Source of the DNA: an uncultured Coriobacteriaceae bacterium
GTDB lineage: Bacteria > Actinomycetota > Coriobacteriia > Coriobacteriales > Eggerthellaceae
Assembly: GCA_902767025.1 (NCBI GenBank)
Contig: CACXFZ010000004.1
Coordinates: 1-7,956, forward strand
Length of the DNA stretch: 7,956 bases
Reading direction: 5' to 3'
The translations under genes were made by a program, and so were the position numbers. The notes beneath the pieces are model-generated. The model was given only the letters and a program-made list of their open reading frames with translations, was not told the DNA's origin and made no database searches. Below, one piece after another: positions 1 through 4,971 of this stretch; the stretch's first letter is position 1, and each line of letters begins with the position of its first letter.

Positions 1-333
1 CGCCGTCCCAACCGCGACAACGCGATCGACGTGTTCATCAGCGACGAATGCGATGACGTGCTGCGCGACGGCGCCTGGCAGGAAGTGTTCTCCACCCGCC
101 CCGAACCGCTGACCGCCCAGGAAAAGCGCGACTGGATCGCGCAGCAGACCGGCGTGTCGGTGGGCTCGGACGCGTTCTTCCCCTTCGGCGACAACGTCGA
201 GCGGGCACGCAAGAGCGGTGTGAGCTACATCGCCGAGCCGGGCGGCAGCATCCGCGACGACCACGTGATCCAGACCTGCGACGCCTACGACATGGTGCTG
301 TGCTTCACGGGCAACCGCCTGTTCCACCACTAA
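1..333 (+). CDS. purH: AICAR transformylase (PurH), C-terminal end only
   Basis: This is the last 110 codons of phosphoribosylaminoimidazolecarboxamide formyltransferase, which transfers a formyl group from 10-formyltetrahydrofolate to AICAR late in cytoplasmic purine synthesis. Frame 1 is open from the first base, so the gene starts outside the window. The visible end carries the family's hallmark C-terminus: SDAFFPFGDN, then YIAEPGGSIRDD, then the terminal FTGNRLFHH, and it stops with TAA. The FFPFGDN and PGGS stretches belong to the transformylase active-site half. The wording GDN/ERARKSGV and TCDAYDMV recalls the short stand-alone transformylase of about 390 residues found in clostridia and coriobacteria, rather than the bifunctional enzyme fused to IMP cyclohydrolase. 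The N-terminus that would settle this is missing. A large hairpin begins 7 nt after the stop. Confidence 0.93.
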   Translation, partial: RRPNRDNAIDVFISDECDDVLRDGAWQEVFSTRPEPLTAQEKRDWIAQQTGVSVGSDAFFPFGDNVERARKSGVSYIAEPGGSIRDDHVIQTCDAYDMVLCFTGNRLFHH

Positions 334-340
334 GCCTTTT

Positions 341-390
341 GAACAGGGGTCAGGCACCTGTCCAGGATTCGGACAAGCCTGGCCCCGTTC
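341..390. repeat. Imperfect 50-nt inverted repeat, REP/RAYT-like hairpin
   Basis: The two halves pair almost fully: GAAC/GTTC at the base (341-344 with 387-390), a bulged A345, GGGG/CCCC (346-349 with 383-386), a T-G wobble, CAGGC with GCCTG (351-355 with 377-381), a small 3x1 internal loop, then TGTCC with GGACA (359-363 with 371-375) around a 7-nt loop. No T-run follows on either strand, so it is not a standard intrinsic terminator, although it could still end or stabilise the purH mRNA. The GGGGTCAGGCACC wording resembles repeats that I associate from memory with REP-associated tyrosine transposases. That link is an inference. Confidence 0.6.
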
Positions 391-446
391 GCATCCGTTT
401 GGAAACAAGCTGTCAACCAAGCGCTCATGCGGGGTGCGACGTGCAT

Positions 447-467
447 GGGCAGGGCTACAATGTGCCC
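447..467 (+). promoter_or_regulatory. Promoter of the DUF3298-like membrane protein gene
   Basis: A near-consensus -10 box, TACAAT, lies at 456-461, placing the predicted transcript start near 468 and giving a 27-nt leader before the ATG at 495. No good TTGACA-type -35 is seen at 16-18 bp; TGCGAC at 435-440 is the nearest candidate, with a short 15-bp spacer. The -10 is bracketed by an inverted repeat, GGGCA (447-451) and TGCCC (463-467), which could be an operator or chance. Confidence 0.55.
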
Positions 468-494
468 TCGTAGTCATGTGCGATAGGAGTCTGC

Positions 495-1928
495 ATGGAG
501 CGCACCGATCAGTTCGACCGTTTCGAACAGCCCGACAACCAAGAGCCTGCCGGCCAAGGGCCGGCCTTCCCGGACGTGCCGGCCCAACAGCCGGTTTCCG
601 CAGACCCTGCTGCGCAAGCGGGTGCGTCGTTCTACGGCTCCGCTCCCGAGCAGGCAGGCCAGCCCGGCATGCCTGCGCAGCCCCAGCCGGTGGCCCCCGC
701 TTTCGTTGCCCCGTCTGCCGGACCAAGCGCATCCAATGTGCGCAACCAGGTTCCGCAGCGTCCCGAGTCGGTTGACTTCACGACCATGCCCCAGGCGAAG
801 AAATCGCGCACGGGCCTGATCGTGGGAGTTGTGGCGGGCTGCTTGCTGCTGGTCGCCGGCATCCTGGCGGGCGCCTATGCGCTCACCGGATGGATCGGTC
901 AGCAGTTCGCATCCAAGTCCGATCCGTCCCACTCGGGCGACCTCTTCGGCGACTGGGGCACCTACCACGACTTCGACTGGAACGATATCGAGGGGATGAG
1001 CGACGAGGAGTTCGACAAGTGGCTCAAGGAGCACGGCTTCGACATGGACTCCTACGACAACTGGTTCGACACCGATTCGAACAGCAAGGCCTCGAAGGAC
1101 CCCGCCGCCGACGACGGCTACCTCCACGACGCCCGCTCGGAAAACGTCTCGTACCAGATCAAGGAAGAGACCTACAGCCATATCGAAACGAAAGAGCACG
1201 TGGACGCGTACGGCATGGACATGCAGCTCGTGTTCAGCGTGCAGTACCCGCAGCTCGAAGGCGACCTGGAGCACAAGGACCAGATCAACGAGCTCATCCG
1301 CACCACCGCGATGGACTTCGTCACGCGCGCCTACCTTCAGCCCGAGCAGGCCTTCGTCGACATCGTGAAGAACGCGCACGCCAACGAGCCCACCACCGAC
1401 GAGGAGGGCATGGAGCACCTGAACGCGCAGCAGGACAACCCCTTCCTGTACGAGGAGAAGACCTACGCCATCACCTACAACTCCGACAAGCTCATCAGCA
1501 TCGTGTTCTCGGACAGCTACTACGTGGACGACAACGCCTTCCTGGAGGCGCAGGAGCTCAACATCAACCTGGAGACCGGCGAGGCCTACACCTTCGACGA
1601 CGTCCTGCAGGTCACCGACGCCGCGGCCCGGCATTGGGCGAAGAACATCCTCGACTTCCTCAGCCCGGCCGAGGTCGTGGGCAGCAAGGATGCGTCTTCC
1701 TGGTCCGACCAGCAGGGCGAAGATGCAATCGCCAAGTGCCTGACCGGCGCCGACTCCTCGAGCATGCACGTGGACAAGGGCTTCTTCATCGACGCGAACG
1801 GGAAGGTGAACCTGAATGTGTCGTGGCGTGGGAGCAACGACAACAGCCAGGGGTGGTGGGACGTCACGCTCACCGACGACGAGCTCGCCGAAGCGAAGAA
1901 GGACTCCTCGCTGTGGAGCCTGCTCTAG
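495..1928 (+). CDS. Single-pass membrane protein with DUF4163/DUF3298-like outer domain
   Basis: A 477-residue protein of unknown function. The ATG is preceded by AGGAG at 485-489, 5 nt away. Residues 1-100 are a Pro/Gln/Ala-rich, apparently disordered tail. A basic KKSR at 102-105 precedes one membrane helix at about 107-133, giving an N-in topology. Residues 147-195 are strongly acidic and aromatic (repeated DW, FD, WF pairs) and look like a flexible juxtamembrane stalk. The rest is an extracytoplasmic domain. A YPQLEG stretch near 251 followed by an Asn-containing helix resembles DUF4163. INLETGEAYTFDDVL at 357-371 is the typical DUF3298 pattern seen in the RsiV anti-sigma factor and PdaC deacetylase. 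No RsiV-type zinc-finger anti-sigma motif or sigma factor gene is visible, so a sigma-regulating role is not supported. It probably binds a cell-wall or extracellular ligand. Domain names are from memory, moderate certainty. Confidence 0.85.
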   Translation: MERTDQFDRFEQPDNQEPAGQGPAFPDVPAQQPVSADPAAQAGASFYGSAPEQAGQPGMPAQPQPVAPAFVAPSAGPSASNVRNQVPQRPESVDFTTMPQAKKSRTGLIVGVVAGCLLLVAGILAGAYALTGWIGQQFASKSDPSHSGDLFGDWGTYHDFDWNDIEGMSDEEFDKWLKEHGFDMDSYDNWFDTDSNSKASKDPAADDGYLHDARSENVSYQIKEETYSHIETKEHVDAYGMDMQLVFSVQYPQLEGDLEHKDQINELIRTTAMDFVTRAYLQPEQAFVDIVKNAHANEPTTDEEGMEHLNAQQDNPFLYEEKTYAITYNSDKLISIVFSDSYYVDDNAFLEAQELNINLETGEAYTFDDVLQVTDAAARHWAKNILDFLSPAEVVGSKDASSWSDQQGEDAIAKCLTGADSSSMHVDKGFFIDANGKVNLNVSWRGSNDNSQGWWDVTLTDDELAEAKKDSSLWSLL

Positions 1929-1945
1929 CCCGGTAGCCCTCCTCA

Positions 1946-1978
1946 CGCGCGCCTCACAGAATCCAGGCTCCGCGCGCG
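1946..1978. other. GC-only inverted repeat between two genes
   Basis: CGCGCGC (1946-1952) can pair with GCGCGCG (1972-1978) around a 19-nt loop, starting 17 nt after the upstream stop codon and ending 7 nt before the queT -10 box. It could terminate the upstream transcript, although there is no T-run, or act on the queT promoter. Alternating CG is self-complementary in a high-GC genome, so chance is a real possibility. Confidence 0.25.
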
Positions 1979-1985
1979 GTCGTGT

Positions 1986-1991
1986 TATACT
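1986..1991 (+). promoter_or_regulatory. -10 box of the queT promoter
   Basis: TATACT, close to the sigma70 consensus, in the short AT-richer stretch GTTATACT. The start of transcription is predicted at about 1998-1999, exactly where the structured leader begins. No recognisable -35 hexamer lies at the usual distance; 1963-1968 reads CCAGGC. Confidence 0.55.
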
Positions 1992-1998
1992 GCTCGCT

Positions 1999-2075
1999 GC
2001 CTGTGCACCGTTGGGCCCTGTGCAGGTTTTTCTACTCGTTGCCCAAGACCCGCGGGAATACCCGTGCGGAAGGAG
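1999..2075 (+). promoter_or_regulatory. Structured queT leader, candidate preQ1-type riboswitch
   Basis: Three elements lie between the predicted transcript start and the ATG. Stem 1 pairs CCTGTGCA (2000-2007) with TGTGCAGG (2019-2026), 8 bp including two G-U pairs, and is followed by TTTTT (2027-2031). Its loop contains TTGGGC (2011-2016), a perfect 6-bp complement of GCCCAA (2041-2046), which gives H-type pseudoknot geometry with a 3-nt first loop and a 14-nt U-rich third loop. A second hairpin pairs CCGC+GGG (2050-2056) with CCC+GCGG (2061-2069) around AATA, with a GT bulge, and abuts the SD AAGGAG (2070-2075). Known preQ1 riboswitches are H-type pseudoknots often placed before queT. I do not see the preQ1-I wording (C-rich loop, A-rich tail), and the loop does not pair with the SD as I recall for preQ1-II. 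Ligand identity is therefore inference. Confidence 0.5.
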
Positions 2076-2081
2076 TTAGAC

Positions 2082-2684
2082 ATGTCTTCGTTTGCTTCGA
2101 GCGCGCCGCGCTTGTCGTCTGCCTACGTCGCCCAAGCCGGCCTCATCGCGGCAGTCTACGCGGCCGCAACCCTGCTGTGCATGCTTGTCCTGCAAGGACT
2201 GGCGTGGGGGCCGGTCCAGTTCCGCCTGTCCGAGGCCCTATGCGTGCTGGCGATCTTTTCCGCACCCGCCGTGCCCGGCTTGTTCATCGGATGCATCATC
2301 GCCAACCTGATCAACACGGCCATCACCGGCATGGGCATGCTGGGCATGCTCGACGTGGTGTTCGGCAGCCTGGCCACGCTGCTCGGCGCCCTGTGGTGCC
2401 GCAAGTTCGCAGACCGTCCCGCCCTGGCAGTGTTCGGCTTCGTGCTTTTCAATGCGCTGATCGTGCCCGCCTACCTGCCCATCCTGCTTCAGGGCCTGGG
2501 CTTCTACACCATCCCCTTCACCAACATCTCGCTCGACGGCGCCTACCCGGCCATGTTCCTGTTCGGCGTGGTGGCCATAGGCATCGGGGAGGCGATCGTC
2601 GTCTACGTGCTGGGGCTTCCCTTGGCCAAGGTGCTGCAGCGTGCGGGTTTGGCCAAGATGGCCTCGAAAGGGCTTTCGGCGTAG
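2082..2684 (+). CDS. queT: QueT-family queuosine-precursor transporter
   Basis: A 200-residue integral membrane protein of the QueT family (PF06177, formerly DUF988/COG4708), thought to be the substrate-binding S component of an ECF transporter importing a queuosine precursor such as preQ1. Family landmarks in order: GPVQFRLSEAL at 43-53, PGLFIGCIIAN at 65-75, DVVFGSLATLLGAL at 91-104, and GEAIVVYVLGLPL at 169-181, with about six hydrophobic segments. The length is slightly above the usual 160-190 because of a short N-terminal extension. The ATG at 2082 is chosen because AAGGAG sits 6 nt upstream. The in-frame GTG at 2064 falls inside a leader hairpin and upstream of that SD. No energy-coupling ATPase or EcfT gene is in the window, so it likely uses a shared module encoded elsewhere. 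The long structured leader suggests ligand-controlled expression. Confidence 0.9.
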   Translation: MSSFASSAPRLSSAYVAQAGLIAAVYAAATLLCMLVLQGLAWGPVQFRLSEALCVLAIFSAPAVPGLFIGCIIANLINTAITGMGMLGMLDVVFGSLATLLGALWCRKFADRPALAVFGFVLFNALIVPAYLPILLQGLGFYTIPFTNISLDGAYPAMFLFGVVAIGIGEAIVVYVLGLPLAKVLQRAGLAKMASKGLSA

Positions 2685-2711
2685 AAAACCCGCCAGGCAT
2701 GGCACATGGGC

Positions 2712-2717
2712 TACAAT
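2712..2717 (+). promoter_or_regulatory. -10 box before the glycosyltransferase gene
   Basis: TACAAT within GGGCTACAAT, the same 10-mer as in the promoter at about 452-461. It predicts a start near 2724 and a leader of about 66 nt to the ATG at 2790. No convincing -35 is seen. The box begins 27 nt after the queT stop, and no terminator is visible between, so some read-through from queT is possible. Confidence 0.5.
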
Positions 2718-2727
2718 AACGGAGGTC

Positions 2728-2749
2728 GGCAGGCCGGTATGGCAGGCCG
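2728..2749. repeat. Short direct repeat GGCAGGCCG x2 in a leader
   Basis: GGCAGGCCG occurs at 2728-2736 and 2741-2749, 13 nt start to start, just after the predicted transcript start. The outer TCGGC (2726-2730) and GCCGA (2746-2750) can also pair as a 5-bp stem. It may be a protein-binding site, an RNA structure or chance. Confidence 0.35.
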
Positions 2750-2789
2750 ATCGGCGAGGCATTGCAAACGACGCACGAAAGAGACACGC

Positions 2790-4061
2790 ATGGACCCGCT
2801 CATTATCGTTCCCCTGTTCGTGACGGGGCGCACGGCGCGCCGCGACGCCGCTCCCACTGAAATCTACGACCATCCCACCACCATCGCCGGGATGGGCCAG
2901 CTCGGCCGGTGCCTGAAGTCGCTGTCGAGTGTGCGCGAGATGGGACGCATCGCCATCCTGGTGGTGGCCGACTCCACGATCCGCACGGCGGCGGAAAAGA
3001 AGGCCCGTGCCATCGCCGCCGACCACCCCGCCTTGAGCGTCATGGTCATCGGCAAGGACGAGGCCTCGCTGGTGGCCCAGCGCATCGCCCGCACCAACGT
3101 CGGGTTGCTGAGCAACGAAATCGGCTTGTCGGGCTACGGCGGCGTGCGCAACCTGGGGTTGGTGCTCGCGCAGGTGCTCGGCCACGATTCGGTGGTGTTC
3201 CTGGACGACGACGAAGTGGTGGACGACCCCGAGTTTCTGGTCAAGGGCATGTACGGGCTGGGCAAGCTCACCAAGAAGGGCATCCCCATCCTGGTGAAGA
3301 CGGGCTACTACCTGAACTCCGCGGGCACCTACCACGCCCTGAGCGAGTCGCATTGGTACGACAAGTACTGGCAGCAGGCCGAGGCATTCAACCAGTGGAT
3401 CGACACGGCGATGGCAGGTCCGCGCCTGTCCCGTTCGAACCACGTGTGCGGCGGCTGCCTGGCCATACACCGCGAGGCGTTCAGGCGCCTGGCCTTCGAC
3501 CCGTGGATCGCGCGCGGCGAAGACCTGGACTACCTGCTGAACCTGCGCATGTACGGCTCGGACGTGTGGTTCGACAACCAATGGCAGCTCACGCACCTGC
3601 CCCCCGCGACCAAGAGCGAGGGCACGCGTTTTCGCCAGGACATCTTCCGATGGCTCTACGAGTTCCGCAAGATGGAGTACAGCCGCACGCAGATCGACCT
3701 CCATCAGGTGAAACCTGCATCGCTCGAACCCTATCCGGGGCCCTTCCTGCAACCCGGCATCGACAAGCGCATCAGGCGCACGGCGCAGCTGCGCAGCCTG
3801 GGCAGGCCCGACAAGGCCGCCTACCGCCAGGCCGCCCGCGCGGCGACCGCCGAAGCGCAGATCTACGCCGAGCGCAACTGCTCGAAGTACTTCGAGTTCC
3901 AGCTGATTTGGCCCGAGCTCATGCACCGGCTGCAGGAAGACGTCGAGCTCAAGCAGGCCCTGCTGCAAAGAGCCGGCCTGGCCGACGACGAGCCCGATGC
4001 GCCCGCACGTGCGCTCGACCCGGGAAGCACGGGCGATATTCGCTTGAACCTGGCCGAGTAG
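2790..4061 (+). CDS. Putative GT2-like (GT-A fold) glycosyltransferase
   Basis: A 423-residue soluble protein with no signal peptide or membrane helix. Glycosyltransferase features: an N-terminal IIVPLF strand, GGVRNLGL at 117-124 (the usual ARN-type region), VVFLDDDE at 135-142 as the metal/nucleotide-sugar DxD-type motif, CGGCLAIHREAF at 220-231 (GG...R acceptor-side pattern), GEDLDYLLNLRMYG at 243-256 (the ED catalytic-base motif) and a HLPP turn at 269-272. The last 120 residues are helical and charged and match nothing I recognise. ATG 2790 is chosen because GAAAGAGA (2777-2784) gives a weak SD at proper spacing and the homology-like region begins there; the longer frame from 2706 would start upstream of the predicted transcript start. 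Donor and acceptor are unknown, and a role in a surface glycan or glycolipid is only a guess. The next gene begins within 13 nt, suggesting co-transcription. Confidence 0.75.
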   Translation: MDPLIIVPLFVTGRTARRDAAPTEIYDHPTTIAGMGQLGRCLKSLSSVREMGRIAILVVADSTIRTAAEKKARAIAADHPALSVMVIGKDEASLVAQRIARTNVGLLSNEIGLSGYGGVRNLGLVLAQVLGHDSVVFLDDDEVVDDPEFLVKGMYGLGKLTKKGIPILVKTGYYLNSAGTYHALSESHWYDKYWQQAEAFNQWIDTAMAGPRLSRSNHVCGGCLAIHREAFRRLAFDPWIARGEDLDYLLNLRMYGSDVWFDNQWQLTHLPPATKSEGTRFRQDIFRWLYEFRKMEYSRTQIDLHQVKPASLEPYPGPFLQPGIDKRIRRTAQLRSLGRPDKAAYRQAARAATAEAQIYAERNCSKYFEFQLIWPELMHRLQEDVELKQALLQRAGLADDEPDAPARALDPGSTGDIRLNLAE

Positions 4062-4074
4062 GTTGGCTGGCGGC

Positions 4075-4905
4075 ATGCCGTTTCTGGTACTCGTTGCCAT
4101 CCTGGGCGTGGGCGTCGGTATCTTGTCGGGGCTGCTGGGCGTGGGTGGTGGCATGTTCATGATCCCGCTGTTTCGGCTGGGCTTCCACATGACCGCCTTG
4201 CAGACGACGGCGACCTCGCTGTTCGCGGTTGTGCCCACGTCGATCGCGGGACTGGTGTCCCACGTGCGCGGGCGCACCTGCATCCCCCTTCTGGGTCTGG
4301 CCGCCGGCGCGGCCGGTGCGTTGACGTCGCCCGTGGGCGTGCTGCTGGCCAACGCGTCTCCCGGCATCGTGGTCATGCTCATGGCCGCCGTGCTCATCGG
4401 GTGGTCTGCGGCGACGGTGTTGCACAAGGTCGTGCGCGAGCTGCGCACTCCTGCCTCCGAACGCGCAGCCGCCCGGCGCGACGAGCCCGACGAGGGGCAG
4501 GGGGAGGTCTCCGATGCCCCCGAGAAGCCATCGCGTGCGATGCTGCTGCGCGGCGTTCTCATAGGGCTCGTCACCGGCGTGCTGTCGGGCTACGTCGGCC
4601 TGGGTGGGGGCATCATGATGGTCCCGCTGTTCACGAGCGTGCTCGGCTTGCCGATGCGCAAGGCCGTGGGCACGTCGCTGGCAGGCGTGTGCATCCTGGC
4701 CATCCCCGGGGTCGTCCAGCAGATGATGCTTGGCAACGTGCTGGTGGATGTGGGCCTTGCCATCTCCGCTGGCACGATTCCCGGCGCCATCATCGGGGCG
4801 CGTTTTGTGCGCAAGGTGCCCGACCGCCTGCTGCGCATCGCCTTCGGGCTGATGCTGCTGGGTCTTGCCGTGTCCCTGGTCCTCAACGAACTCCTCGTCG
4901 CATAG
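4075..4905 (+). CDS. TauE/SafE-family membrane exporter
   Basis: A 276-residue membrane protein of the TauE/SafE family (PF01925), whose studied members export sulfite, sulfoacetate or related organic anions. The family's internal duplication is clear: GILSGLLGVGGGMFMIPLF near 15-33 and GVLSGYVGLGGGIMMVPLF near 168-186, each a half-repeat with the LGVGGG/LGLGGG signature. About eight hydrophobic helices are present, split by a charged cytoplasmic linker at roughly 118-156 that is longer than in many members. The ATG at 4075 is preferred because the protein then starts directly with the first helix. A TTG at 4063, 1 nt after the preceding stop, is an in-frame alternative adding four residues; neither has a strong SD, so translation may be coupled to the glycosyltransferase gene. 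The substrate cannot be read from sequence, as this family is often misnamed sulfite exporter. Confidence 0.88.
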   Translation: MPFLVLVAILGVGVGILSGLLGVGGGMFMIPLFRLGFHMTALQTTATSLFAVVPTSIAGLVSHVRGRTCIPLLGLAAGAAGALTSPVGVLLANASPGIVVMLMAAVLIGWSAATVLHKVVRELRTPASERAAARRDEPDEGQGEVSDAPEKPSRAMLLRGVLIGLVTGVLSGYVGLGGGIMMVPLFTSVLGLPMRKAVGTSLAGVCILAIPGVVQQMMLGNVLVDVGLAISAGTIPGAIIGARFVRKVPDRLLRIAFGLMLLGLAVSLVLNELLVA

Positions 4906-4958
4906 CAGGGGCATCGGCCTCTTGTTGTCCCAGGGGTTTCGACAGGCGGCAGGCGCGG

Positions 4959-4964
4959 TACAAT
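4959..4964 (+). promoter_or_regulatory. -10 box directly before the kinase start codon
   Basis: TACAAT ends 7 nt before the ATG at 4972, so transcription should begin at or next to the A of the start codon. There is no SD between box and ATG. Upstream TTTCGACA (4937-4944) contains the best -35-like bases, with a shorter than ideal spacer. This arrangement predicts a leaderless mRNA. Confidence 0.6.
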
Positions 4965-4971
4965 AGCGCAC

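Noticed and set aside
341..390. Classical intrinsic terminator for purH
   Set aside because: The stem is strong, but no T-run follows on either strand, so I list it as a repeat/hairpin rather than a terminator.
474..1946. 490-codon open frame on the minus strand opposite the DUF3298-like gene
   Set aside because: It mirrors the + gene codon for codon and is rich in V/L/R/H, the usual artefact of high third-position GC. No SD or domain is visible.
1999..2075. Firm call of a preQ1-I or preQ1-II riboswitch
   Set aside because: The preQ1-I A-rich tail and C-rich loop are absent, and the loop does not pair with the SD as in preQ1-II. Only a generic structured leader is supported by eye.
2238..4574. 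778-codon minus-strand open frame
   Set aside because: It covers queT, the glycosyltransferase and the exporter, all strongly supported on the + strand; its composition is low-complexity and no motif is recognised.
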